A DNA stretch of 64,000 bases from Cephalopachus bancanus. Its lineage: Eukaryota; Chordata; Mammalia; Primates; Tarsiidae. Shown here piece after piece: positions 50,570 to 61,796 of the stretch (position 1 is the first letter of the stretch; each line of letters opens with the position of its first letter). A model generated the notes under the pieces. That model saw nothing but the letters and a program-made list of their open reading frames with translations. It did not search any database and was not told the DNA's origin. The translations under genes and the position numbers were made by a program. The stretch is from contig JAPVLO010000179.1 of assembly GCA_027257055.1 (NCBI GenBank), positions 62,001 through 126,000 on the forward strand. Reading direction: 5' to 3'.

Positions 50570-50857
50570 TTTTTTTTTTTTTTTGAGTTGGAGTCTCACT
50601 CTGTCACCCAGACTGGAGTGCAGTGGCTGCTCCCGGCCACCGCAGCCTTGACCTGCTGGGCACCGGTGATCCTTCCACCTCAGCCTTCCGAGTAGCCGGA
50701 ATTACAGGCACGCGCTACCACGCCCGGCTGATTTTTTGATTTATTGTAGAGATGAGGTCTCACTGCCCAGGCGGGTCTCGAACCCGCGGGCTCAGGCAAT
50801 CCACTCACCTCAGCCTCCCAAAGGCGCGGGATTATAGGCTGAGCCACCGAGCCCGGC
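50570..50857 (-). mobile_element. Young lineage-specific Alu with target duplication
   Basis: GAGTTGGAGTCTCACTC start and CCACCGAGCCCGGC end; direct repeats ATGATATAATTTTT. Close to consensus. Confidence 0.95.
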
Positions 50858-50878
50858 TATGATATAATTTTTATATCA

Positions 50879-51156
50879 GGCCGGGCATGATGGCTCAAGC
50901 CTGTAATCCTAGTACTTTGGGAGGCTGAGGCGAGAGGATTGCCTGAGTCCAGGGATTCGAGACCAACATGGGCAACTTGGTGAGATCTTGTCTCTACAAT
51001 ATATCAAAAAATTAGCCGGGCAGCATGCGCCTGTAGTTCCAGCTACTTGGAAGGTGGAGGCAGAAGGATGGGCAGAGCCCAGCAGGTCGACGCTGGGGTG
51101 GCTGTGAGCGTGCCACTGTACTCCAGACTGAGTGGTAGAGTGAGACGCTGACTCAA

Positions 51157-51197
<41 letters not shown>

Positions 51198-51200
51198 TGA
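50879..51200 (+). mobile_element. Alu SINE with (AAT)n tail
   Basis: GGCCGGGCATGATGGCTCAA start; tail is about 14 ATA/AAT units (51158-51195). Lies 21 bases from an antisense Alu. Confidence 0.92.
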
Positions 51201-53000
51201 TGTTTATATATCATCCTAAAAGTGACCATAGGTATTAGCCAAAAGTACTCACAAGTCAATACAGCGTTTTTCTGTTCTTAATATAAAATGGGCCTTGAGA
51301 TTTCTTGGTTAACATATAATGTCGATACAAATTTAAGAGTTATTTTTACAAAATCAGCAGAGGAAATTAGGAAAGATCTTGTTAAAAGCAAAATCCTATA
51401 TCACCAATTTTTTTTATTTTTCTGGAAACAGGATAGGTAAACCACTCATTAGATGAGCAAGGAAGTACCCTAAAATGACAATTTTACTTTCTTGATGTTT
51501 AAAGTCAGATTTCTTTCCTGTTAGAAGCCCAAAATAAATATTTACATAGGGACCACTCTCATGCACAGCAACTTGTAGGAGTGGCAGGGATGACTGTACT
51601 GCTCGGCAGCCACGCTGGTAAAAAATATTTACATAACTACGCGCTTCCAGGAAAACCTTTTCATACTTAGTTATTTCATGAGTGCAGAGAGCTCAATATA
51701 AACAAATGTTCTAATTTATCCTCATACTACATCATTTCAACACTACAGATGTTGTTCAAGCTAAACCAAATTAACAACAACAAAATAATCTAGCTTTCCT
51801 CTAAGAGGGAAGTATGATCTCTTTTTAAACTTTCATAGCATGTATCTTTGTTTTTCTTAAAGTACTAATCTCCCATCTCATATTATTCATTTCTGCACAT
51901 GTTCTTTTTCAAGTTTAAGGAGAAAAGCAGCTATTATTGTTATCTAAAATATCAATGTGCCTTGTTCTTTGTTGAATATGAAAGTAGAATTTTAATAACT
52001 CAGTATGTTGCAATGGAAAGCAAAGCTTCCTTAACGTTTAACCTTTTCAGGGCCATCAACAACTTTGAGAATCTCCTGAAAACAATGGACCTTTTTCCCC
52101 CCAGAAAATGGTACACAGGCAATTTTGAATATAATCCTGGGTATTTCCTAAAGCCCTTAAGAGGTCCAAGGACCCCAGTTAACAATCACTGGCACATGAA
52201 ATACCAATAGTCAATCTGTTCTTCAAGTGAAGAGAACAGGGTTAAAAAGAGGGTGTCCAAGTTCATCAGTTAGGCTACTCCCATGCTAGACCAAAAAGAC
52301 AAGAACCAGGCACCAATCGACTATCTAGCTACAAGAAAACCAGTCAACCAAAACAAACAAACCAAAAATTCTCTTCAGGAAAATGAATAGCCTCAGAGAA
52401 GAGAACATTTTCCAGTATCAAGGAATTCCCTATTTCCCCAAGTGTTCTCTGCTGAGTCTGGACAGTTCGTAAGTCCTGTCTAAATACACGGATCTCCCAG
52501 TCAGGTTTTTAATTGCTTCATTCTTAGCTATAAGCGGACACTAAGGGATACTATGCATTTAAAGAAAGCCTTACACATAAAAGAAACATAAGTCAAAAGA
52601 AGAAAAGATCTTGAAAAGAAGAGATAATCCAGGCAACAGAGGTAGGGGAGGGAACACAACACCTCTTCCACTAGCAATGAAACTTCCAATAAGTATCCTC
52701 AGAGATATCTAAGAAAATAACACATCTGAAAACAAGTAAATGGTGTTACTGGGGGAAAATAACAAGCAATAAATAAGAGCTCTTGACATTTAAAGTTATT
52801 GCTAAAGTTTAAAAATTCAACAGAAAAGGTTCAAAGGTAAATGTCAAGGATATTTCCCAGAATGTAGAAGAGAGTGTAACAGAAAAGATTGAATACACAT
52901 ACACAAGCAATGAACAATCCAATAATGAAATTAATAAAACAATTCCATTAGTATGAGTACAAAAAAATACTTATGAATAAATTTGACATAGGAATTCAGA

Positions 53001-53278
53001 GCTGGGTGTGGTGGTTCCCAACACTTTGGGAGGCAGAGATGAGAGGATGGCTTGAGCCCAGGAGTTTGAGACCAGCATGGGCAATATAGGGAGACCCTGT
53101 CTCTATAAAAAATTAGCCAGGTGTGGTGGCGTGTGCCTGTAGTCCCAACTACTTGGGATACTCAGGTAGAAGGGTCACCTGAGCCCAGGAGATCAAGGCT
53201 GGGATAAGCACTTCAGCCTGGGCAACAGAGTAAGATCCCAGCTCTAAGTAAATAAATACAAATAAAAAATAAATACAA
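53001..53278 (+). mobile_element. Alu SINE, shortened
   Basis: GCTGGGTGTGGTGGTTCCC start (small deletion), AATACAAATA-type tail. Confidence 0.85.
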
Positions 53279-53372
53279 GACTTGCGTATTGAAAACAATA
53301 AAATATTGTTGGAAAAATTAAAGAAAATCAAAATAAAAGACACATGTTCATAAATCAAAAGACATAATACCT

Positions 53373-53539
53373 AGCCAGGCTGTTAGTGCATGCCTGTAAT
53401 TCTAGCTACTTGGACAGCTGAGGCAGAAGGATCGCCTGAACCCAGAAGGTCGAGGCTGCGGTGGCCATGAGCGTGCCACTGCACTCCAGCCTGGGAGATG
53501 AAGTGAGACTCCAACTCAAAAAAAAAAAAAAAAAAAAAA
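53373..53539 (+). mobile_element. Free Alu right monomer with target duplication
   Basis: Begins TAGCCAGGCTGTTAGTGC at the right-monomer start, ends in about 20 A; ACATAATACC flanks both sides. Confidence 0.83.
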
Positions 53540-53559
53540 CATAATACCACTAAGATAGC

Positions 53560-54670
53560 AATATAGTATTTCCTAAATTGATCTACAGATTCAACACAAT
53601 CCCTATCAAAATCTTAGCTGGCAACACCAAAGTCACAATCTATGAAAGAAATAACTGATAAGCTGGACTTTACTGAAATTTAAAACTTCTGCTTTGCAAA
53701 GTTGACAAGTCATAGACGAGGAGAACATTTCTTCAAAGAACTCACCTGATAAAGGACTGTTAACCAAAGGATACAGAGAACTTTCAAAATTTAATAAGAA
53801 AATAAACAACCCAATTAAAAAATGGGCCCAAAACCTTAAACTCCTCACCAAAGATGACACACACATGGCAAATAAGCATAAGAAAAGATGTTCCCTATCA
53901 TATGTCATTAGAAAACTGCAAATTAAAACAATGAGATACCACTACACACCTATTAAAATGATAGAAATCCAAAACACTGACAACACCAAATGCTGGAGAG
54001 GACGCAGAGCAACAGCAGCTCTCATTCACCGCTGGTAGGAATGCAAAATGGTACAGCCACTTTGGAAGACAGTTTGGCAATTTCTCACAATACTAAACAT
54101 ACTCCTACCCTATAATACAGCAATTATGCTCCTTAGTATTTGCCCAAATGAGGTGAAAACTTATGCCCACACAAACACCTGCATATGGATGTTTATGGCA
54201 GCTTTATTCATAACTACCAAATCTTGAAAGCAATCAAGATGTCCCTCAATAGATGAATGGATAAACTATGGTATATCCACACGTATCAGTGAGTGGAGCA
54301 TTAATGGGTAAGTACAGTCATACAAGACATTAATCAGTGATAAAAAGAAATTAGTTATCAAGCCATAAAAAAACATGAAGGAAACTCAAGCTAAGTGAAA
54401 AGAAGCCATTCTGAAAAGGCTACGCTCTGTATGATATTCCAACTATGTGACACTGTGGAAAAGGCAAAACTACAGACAGTAAAAAAAGATCCTTGGTTGC
54501 TAGAGGATCAGAGAGTGGTAGGGAGGGATGAATAAGTTGGCACACAGAGGATTTTTAGGGCAGTGAAACTATTCTGGATGATTCTGTAATGGCAGAAACA
54601 TGACATTATGCATCTGTCAAAAACCATAGAAAAGTACAACACACAGTGAACCCTAGTGTAAAGTATAAAT
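53560..54670 (+). mobile_element. L1M ORF2 C-terminal region and 3' UTR
   Basis: Sense phrases CAACACAATCCCTATCAAAA, CAATGAGATACCACTACACA, AAATGCTGGAGAGGACGC and TGAATGGATAAACTATGG. ORF2 is interrupted by stops. Confidence 0.88.
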
Positions 54671-54683
54671 TTTAGTTAATAGC

Positions 54684-55594
54684 AGTTCCTCAAAATGTTA
54701 AACACATAGTTAACATATGACTGACCCAGCAATTCCACTCCTAGTGTATCGGGAATTTCAAATTTCAGAGCTGTTTTGATTACTTTAGATTTTAAAGGTT
54801 AAGTTTAGAAACTTCAATTGAGTTCAGTTTAACACAGAAACCACTTGAATTTAAAAGCGCACATTTTTATTTCTCCCCTTTCACTGCTTCGAATCTAGTA
54901 ACTGTTACTAGTACTGACGGGAACACAAGCATCTGCATTGTGCCCCAATAAGCAGGAGACACACAAAAAAACTGAATGCCCCTGGAGAAGCCTCTGCCAA
55001 AACTAGTTAAGAAATGAGTTCTGTTGAAACTCCCTAAAACCCCAAGAATGTATCTGTTCCCTTACTCCTTAAATAACAACTGCTTTCTTTTATGCCTTTG
55101 AATCAAATTTATATGTAGTGTTAATTATTAGCTAAGTCTTGTGAACCAAAACTCCTGGTATAAGGGAAGAACTGTAACCGACAGGGAAGTACACAGTCCC
55201 AAATTGTTTAAAGCCATCGTACCCTGAAAGAATGGAAGGACTGATGCAATCTCAACACTGGCTTATGTCAGCAACAGCTTGAGATCTAAACTCTGATTTA
55301 GATACACAGCATCTAAAATTGATCAATCTGATTAGAAAAGAACTAAATAATGGTCACAAGACATGTAATTACTATTAATCAACAGTTAAAATAGATAAGA
55401 CAAAGTTTATTTTACTATAAATACTGCTTTAAGCAGGCCCTAGAAAATATACTGAACCTGTCTCCCTGAATTCTAAATTCAGAATAAACCTTTTTTTCTC
55501 CCAGTTTTCTGCCTCTCATATCTCAATGATTGTGAGAGTGTTGTATCAAATGACAACACGACATATATACTCAAGAGAAATTAAAAGATATGTC
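54684..55594 (+). mobile_element. Second L1 fragment, interrupted by an LTR
   Basis: Left part: CAGCAATTCCACTCCTAG at 54727-54744. Continuation ATATACTCAAGAGAAATT appears at 55563 after the LTR, so the L1 was there first. Confidence 0.7.
54745..55558 (+). mobile_element. Probable solo LTR in an L1
   Basis: About 814 bases from TGTATCGGG to TGACAACA, with a TATA-like CTATAAATACTG (about 55417) and AATAAA (about 55484) in the right order. It interrupts an L1 at a precise point. The flanking duplication is not clean, so the borders are approximate and the family is unknown to me. Confidence 0.55.
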
Positions 55595-55890
55595 CAGCTG
55601 GGCATGGTGGCTCAACCCTGTAATCCCAGCACTTTGGGGGACTGAGGTAAGAGGATTGCCTGAGCCCAGGGGTTTGAGAGCAGCCTGGGCAATTTGGTGA
55701 GACCTCATCTCTACAATAAAAATGAAAAAATTAGCCAGGCATAGTAGTGGTGCCTGTAGTTCCGGCTACTTGGAACGTTGAGGCGGAAGGATTGCCAGAG
55801 CCCAGCAGGTCGACACTGGGGTGGCCATGAGCATGCCACTGCACTCCAGCCTGGGCAATGGAGTGAGACTCCTACTCAAAAAAAAAAAAA
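55595..55890 (+). mobile_element. Alu SINE
   Basis: AGCTGGGCATGGTGGCTCAA start, CAATAAAAATG linker, CCTACTC plus poly(A). Confidence 0.9.
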
Positions 55891-56266
55891 GTCCAAAAAA
55901 CAGTGGAATCAACTTGGCAATGTAATAATGGAAAGTTGTAAGACAGCTTTTACCAAACCTAGACTGCAATTAGTTAAGGTTGGAAACATTAAGACTGAAA
56001 CCTCCATGTGGAAAGAAAAAAACAGATTAAGAACTTAAAACAATATATGGTGTTAATGATTGATGATTCAAGACAAGAAATACTGATTAGGAACTCAAGA
56101 AAAACAAAATCATTCAAGAAAGGAAATGTAATCATAGTACCTTGTGACTCTACAGCCAACAATATTTATATAGTTATTATACTCTAAACCTGGTTTATTG
56201 GTTATTAATTTTAGAATATAACTGTAAATAATGCATGAAAGATTCAAATACATTTACAAAACAGAA

Positions 56267-56420
56267 ATAAAGTTAGTAATTACTGATAGTGCACTTATCT
56301 GATAGAGCACTTATGTGCCAGGCATTATTCTAAGTAATTTAGCCTAATCCTCACAATAGCCACACAAGATAGGAATGGTTATTATCACTGTTATAGAGGA
56401 GGAAATTGAGGCATTGAGAG
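56267..56420 (-). repeat. Inverted repeat, left arm (contains part of a MIR)
   Basis: Aligns to the reverse complement of 57060-57215 at about 90% identity, including non-MIR flank (AAAGTTAGTAATTACTGATAG). Part of a MIR continuing to about 56505. Confidence 0.88.
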
Positions 56421-56510
56421 ATTAACTAACTTGCCCAAGGTCATACAGCTAGTAATTGGCAGACTGGATTCAAATTCAGATAGTCTGGTTTCGCTCTTAA
56501 TCAATCAGTA

Positions 56511-56560
56511 TACAGATATTAACAGCATTGAAAGAATACAGATATTAACAGCATTGAAAA
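56511..56560 (+). repeat. 26-bp tandem duplication
   Basis: TACAGATATTAACAGCATTG occurs at 56511 and again at 56537. Confidence 0.95.
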
Positions 56561-57059
56561 TATAAAAGTACAGGTTTTCTCCACAGAGTTTGACATTCAT
56601 AGATTTTGATGCAGCCCATCAGATGCCATGCCAAGAGTAAAAATTTCTGAGGGCAGTATTCACAAATGTAAGGAAAAAAGTCTGATTTCTTTTCTATAAC
56701 ATTAATCATGGTAGATTCATATGATCTCCCAAAACTGTTTGGAGCCCTAATAAACACTCCCTTTAGATTCCCTAAAGACATTAAATTCTTCTTAAAACTT
56801 TATTATAGTCTGTCTCATTGCTAAAAGAAAATGTTAAAAGGAGTGGGGTTATTAACATTCTCCTCTTACATCAGGAATGTAGGCATAGTAACTCTAGTTA
56901 TAGAACAGAAAGGCTTAAACATATTGAAGAAATTGAAAAGGAAACCAAAAGATAAACTTAAAACAGTGATACAACTGTGGCACGGCAGGGGCTGGGAAGG
57001 AGATGATAATGAACTATGATCTGATCTATTCTAGGCAATTGCCTTTAGATTATATATAT

Positions 57060-57215
57060 CTCTTAATGGCTCAATTTCCTCATCTATAACATAGCAATAA
57101 TAACCATACCTATTTTGTGTGGCTATTGTGAGGATTAGGTTAAGTTACTTAGAGTACTGCCTGGCAAAAAAGTGCTCTATCAGATAAATGCTCTATCAGT
57201 AATTACTAACTTTAT
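57060..57215 (+). repeat. Inverted repeat, right arm (contains part of a MIR)
   Basis: Partner of 56267-56420. The MIR part reads in sense (CTCAATTTCCTCATCTATAA, GGCTATTGTGAGGATTAGG). Confidence 0.88.
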
Positions 57216-57679
57216 CACATATCTAAAACTGATAAATCAAGAAATAGTAATATAAGCATATTATTTATTCATATGGCTAAAAATTACTAACAGAGGTTAA
57301 TAGAAGCAGTTAATAGATTAAAAATAGTTCTCCCCGAGTAACAGAACAAGGAGAAAGGAGAATTAGGTGAAGATAATTATTTTTTCACTATGTATCCTTC
57401 TATGAATTTATTACTTTGATTTTTTAAAAAGACTATTTGACACATAATCATTGATTTCTTTCTTCAAAACTGTGTAGAACCACATGGAAGCTTTGCGATC
57501 ACCTGGCCAGCCAATTCATTTTACAGTTTATATGTAGTAGATCGTACTTTCCACACAGAAGGCCACACAACTATAGTCTATCCACATGCTCTCCTTAAAA
57601 TATGACACTGTAGCTCCTCCATCTAGAGGTGGGGCCTACATTCCCTCCATTTAAATAAATCCAGGTGGGCCTGCTGGAG

Positions 57680-57785
57680 AGATCATAGAGAGACTACAGA
57701 GAGAGTGACAGACAGAAACATACAGAGAGAGTGTGAAAGGAAGAAGGGGATAGAGAGAAGAGGAAGGGGAAGGGGAAGGGAGAAG
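57680..57785 (+). repeat. Purine (GA)-rich tract
   Basis: AGAGAGAG and GGAAGGGG runs; almost no pyrimidines over about 100 bases. Confidence 0.85.
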
Positions 57786-57871
57786 CATAGCCAAAGGATC
57801 TTCCTAACCCAAGTGTCAGATTCATCAGTGAGCCCTTCAGATTTCCATGCCCAATACTTGTCACTAGTCAC

Positions 57872-58018
57872 AGGTAGCTATTTAAATTTTAATTGAATAG
57901 AATTTTAAAAATCAGAGTTTAAATCATATTAGTCACATTCAAGTGCTCAAAAGCCACATGTGGCTAGTCTCTTTACTCCACTGGACAGGGTAGATGCAGA
58001 TGTTTTTTTCTTCATCAC
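57872..58018 (-). mobile_element. MER5A-like hAT MITE
   Basis: Reverse MER5A phrases: TAGTCACATTCAAGTGCTCA, AAAGCCACATGTGGCTAGTC and CCACTGGACAGGG. Confidence 0.78.
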
Positions 58019-58696
58019 ACAGGCTCTATCAGATATATGCTCTTTCAGATAATTCCAGCCTCTAGCCTTCAAGCTGCCCCCTCTAATGCCAAGTGGAACA
58101 GAGATACACTATCCCACTGAGCCCTGCTTAGAATGCGAATTTGTGAGCAAGATAAATGTGGCTGTTTTCACCCACTGATGTTTGGGGTGGTACATTACAC
58201 TGTCATAGTAAGAGGAGCGCACAGAAACTAAAGCTCAAAATGTGAAATAATCTGCTCAAGGTCAAGAGTCCACAAACCAGGTAAATGGTGGGACTACTTA
58301 TATCTCGCTTCAATGTCCAATAAGTTTTGTGAATAAATATACAAGAAAATCCTCAATATTTAAGCCTTCTATATTTTTAACCCCAAGTACTCTATCACTG
58401 TCACCAAGAGTTGTGTCCACTATTCCAGAAAGAAGTTTGATGTTTCCTGGCTCTGAAGGAACAAGAATCTCAGAAATGTCAGCATTCATGAATTAGTGAC
58501 AAAACAAGTCCTAGCGTTTTCATTTATTGGAATCATCACTTGTGTTAGGTGAAGTTCCATTTAATCTATTCCAGTTTTTACACTAATACAGTGCTTTTTG
58601 AAGTATCTGGAAGTCTTAAAATTTTTTAAAATTAAAAAGTCAAGCAAAAAAACATTAAGATTGTTTACCAATATTAACTGACAGCTTTCTCTTTTA

Positions 58697-58975
58697 TTTT
58701 ATTTTTTTGAGTTGGAGTCTCACTCCGTCGCCCAGGCTTGAATACAGTGGCACACACTCCGCCACCCCAGCGTTTACCTGCTGGACTCCAGTGATCCTTT
58801 CGCCTCAGCCTTCCAAGTAGCTGGAACTACAGGCACACGCTACCACACCAGGCTAATTTTTGGTTTTTTTTATTGTAGAGACGAGGTCCTGCCAAGTTGC
58901 CCAGGCTGGTCTCAGCAATCCACTCACCTCGGCCTCCCAAAGTGCAGGGATTACAGGCTGAGCCACCAAGCTCAG
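58697..58975 (-). mobile_element. Alu SINE
   Basis: TTTGAGTTGGAGTCTCACTC start, CACCAAGCTCAGTC end; CAGCTTTCT flanks. Confidence 0.9.
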
Positions 58976-59325
58976 TCAGCTTTCTTTTTTAAATACTCCC
59001 TTACAAAGCAAGGTATTTTAAATGAAGTACAATTCTTAATCATTTGATCTAATGCAAGTTATAAACTTAGAGGGTCAACAAATAATTTGGGATTTAAGAG
59101 AATGTCCACCTAACATGAATATAGCAAATGTCACAAGACTTTATTTTGAATAATGAATAATTATGCTATATTAAAATCAGGAAGGTAGCAAAGACTCCTC
59201 ATCTGACAACACAAAGCTGAACATCATATGCAAATGACAAAATTTCCAGCCAGCACAAGCCTAAGCAGACATGCCACATAAAAATTTCAATGTAAAAAGT
59301 TAGAAAATTAAAGAATTACTGTTAA

Positions 59326-59913
59326 GTCAGGCATGGCGGCTCACCTATAATACTAGCACTTTGGGAGGCTGAGGCAAGAGAATTGCTTTAGCCTAGGAGT
59401 TTGAAACCTGTCTAGGCAACATAACGAGACATCATTTCCACAAGAAAAAAAAAAACTAGCCGGGTGTGGTAGTGCACATTTGTAGTCCCAGCTACTCCAG
59501 AGGCTGAGGTGACAGACAACTTAAGTCATAGAAGTTGAGGCTAGCCGGGCTCGGTGGCTCACCCTGTAATCCTGCGCCTTTGGGAGGCTGAGGTGAGTGG
59601 ATTGCCTGAGCCCGCGGGTTTGAGACTCGCCTGAGCAACTTGGCGAGACCTCATCTCTACAATAAATCAAAAAATCAGCCGGGTGTGGTAGCACATACCT
59701 GTAATTCCGGCTATTCGGAAGGCTGAGGCGGCAGGATCGCCGGACCCCAGCGGGTCGAGGCTGCGGTGGCCGGGAGCAGCCACTGCACTCCAGTCTGGGC
59801 GACAGAGTGAGACGCCAACTCAAAAAAAAAAGAAGTTGAGGCTACAATGAGCCGTGATCGTGCCACTGCACTCCAGCCTAGGTGACAGAGTGAGACACAA
59901 CTAAAAAAAAAAA
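59326..59913 (+). mobile_element. Old Alu split by a young Alu
   Basis: Left part to 59543 and right part from 59832; the target sequence AGAAGTTGAGGCT is duplicated at the junctions. Confidence 0.88.
59544..59831 (+). mobile_element. Young Alu nested in an old Alu
   Basis: AGCCGGGCTCGGTGGCTCAC start, CAATAAATC linker, CGCCAACTC plus poly(A). Confidence 0.94.
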
Positions 59914-60329
59914 GATTGTTAATTTTTAAATTGTAATATGGGTCTAATAGCTATTTCTAAAGAGTTCTTAGAGATACATATTAGAGTTATGAATAGAACA
60001 GGATCAGGTATTTGCTTGAAATTAAAACACAGCTGGGGGGTGGTATAGGACAATACAAATGAAATAAGGGTAACCATGAGGCTATAACTACTGCAGCTGC
60101 TCATGGGTGGTCCATTATATGCCCTCTATTTATACTTCAAAATGTCCACAGCAAAAAAGCTAAAAACCAACCAACAAACTAACTTCTCTAGATAAATGGC
60201 TTAGTTTAAAATGCAAAGTAAGGATTATCAGAGTAAGAAATGGGGACAACTAGAATTTCAACTAGCAAGAAGGACTAAAATGTAAGAAACAGTCACAAAA
60301 TACCTCTGATCTATAAAAATAATCATCAT

Positions 60330-60616
60330 GGCCGGGCTCGGTGGCTCAGCCTGTAATCCCACGCCTTTGGGAGGCTGAGGTGAGTGGATTTGCCTGAGCC
60401 CGCGGGTTCAAGACCTGCCTGGGCAGCGAGACCTCATCTCTACAATAAATCAAAAAATCAGCCGGGCGTGGTAGCGCATGCCTGTAATTCCGGCTACTTG
60501 GAAGGCTGAGGCGGAAGGATCGCCGGAGCCCAGCAGGTCGAGGCTGTGGTGGCAGGGAGCGGCCACTGCACTCCAGTCTGAGTGACAGAGTGAGACTCCA
60601 ACTCAAAAAAAAAAAA
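60330..60616 (+). mobile_element. Young lineage-specific Alu
   Basis: GGCCGGGCTCGGTGGCTCAG start; tail runs into (ATC)n; AATCATCAT flanks. Confidence 0.94.
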
Positions 60617-60879
60617 TCATCATCATCATCACTCTAGTACATATACACAGTTTCTCTCAAGTGAGGATTACAGTCAAGTTAGCTGACATACATCACATAT
60701 AATGCTAATGTGTGTGGTCACTGAATTTCTGTGCATACAGCCAATAACTGGAAGGGAGGCTGACAAAGACAGACACACAAAAGGCAAAGACTGCTGAGGG
60801 TCTAATAGAATGGGAAAAGAACAGCTACATAAGACATGAAGTTTACTAACAACTATCACACCTTTTGGAGAGTAACTTC

Positions 60880-61020
60880 TGGTATGTTCAGTGGAAAGGC
60901 CATGGGCTTTGAAGTCAAACAGAGACCAAGTTCCACAACCATTTACTAGCTATATGAACTCAGCCAAATTACTTAGCCTCATTATCTCCTCAGAAAAATG
61001 AGAGTAGTAGCTATATTAAG
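60880..61020 (+). mobile_element. MIR SINE
   Basis: AAGGCCATGGGCTTTGAAGT, TTTACTAGCTATATGAACTC and AAATTACTTAGCCTC follow the MIR consensus. Confidence 0.75.
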
Positions 61021-61079
61021 AGGCTTGCCTTGATACTTAGAAGAGAGATAATTTCCAAGTGTCTTGGAAGCATATTCTC

Positions 61080-61252
61080 CAATCACAGTCAACAATTTGC
61101 AGGCAACCTTAGGTGAGACTGAGCCAGAACCACCTGTCTAAACTGCTCCCAGATTCTGGACCCTCAAAAACTCAATGAGATAATACATGTTTATTGCATT
61201 AAATGACTGTTTTAGGGTAACTTGTAACATAGCAATAGATAACTAATACATT
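61080..61252 (+). mobile_element. MLT1-type LTR end
   Basis: GAGCCAGAACCACCTGTC, then AACATAGCAATAGATAACTA followed by ATAC, the typical MaLR LTR 3' end. Confidence 0.7.
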
Positions 61253-61633
61253 ATTCTTAGGGTATAATTCTTCTACTATTTGACCAGTTACATTTGTTTC
61301 TAAATACAGTCATTGAGCCTCTTTGCTATGTTAACTATATTACAAAAGAGAGTCCTTTAATTCATCTGAATAGAGTGCTCATTACCTTGTAATGGCATGT
61401 TTATAAAGCAGGATATTACACTCAGTATTGAACTTCTTGAATCTGACCTTGCCTACATGCAAGAGGATCGTGAGGGTAAAAATCCAGACCATGTATCACG
61501 ATTTAGTACCCCGAGAACCCACTAATATTCAGACCTTACACTACATTATACATACACCCTATATCTGTATATAAACATAATAGTTCTGTTTTACAATATA
61601 TTTTAATAGTAATAAAAGGATTCTTAGTCCTAC

Positions 61634-61796
61634 CTGAATGAGGCATTTGCTCACATCACTAGCACAGAGAGCTTTGTTGCAGCTCAGTGACATAGGGAGC
61701 CACATCAAGAACATCATCAGGACGGCTAAAGTAAACACAACAACGTATTGTGACTTCATGGTTCTTCAAAGAAGACAATCAGTAGCTCCCAGGAAG
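61634..61796 (-). CDS. TWSG1: TWSG1 exon 2: start codon, signal peptide and first cysteines
   Basis: Twisted gastrulation is a secreted glycoprotein that binds BMP ligands and chordin outside the cell and can either inhibit or promote BMP signalling. The ATG is at 61759-61757, in a fair Kozak setting (A at -3). 37 bases of 5' UTR precede it after an acceptor (pyrimidine-rich tract then TAG, AG at 61798-61797). The 42 codons encode a basic start, a hydrophobic signal peptide (about residues 5-25), then the mature N-terminus with C27, C32 and C39 in the conserved CNKALCASDVSKCLIQ segment, which identifies the family. The exon ends at CAG/GTAGGA in phase 0, a donor weaker than those of exons 1 and 3. 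Compared with the human protein as I remember it, the signal peptide is one residue longer and several positions differ, while the mature part is unchanged. Confidence 0.96.

Larger units (their letters stand above)
57470..58207 (+). mobile_element. MLT1-type (MaLR) LTR, split by MER5A
   Basis: ACCACATGGAAGCTTTGCGA near the start, a purine-rich middle, then GATAATTCCAGCCTCTAGCC and TTTGGGGTGGTACATTACAC at the end, all in the MLT1 order. Confidence 0.72.

Noticed and set aside
51899..52210. 103-codon open frame in the repeat-poor 51-53 kb stretch
   Set aside because: No recognisable motif, unusual start context, and the part near 52100-52190 resembles a degenerate DNA-transposon end rather than coding sequence.
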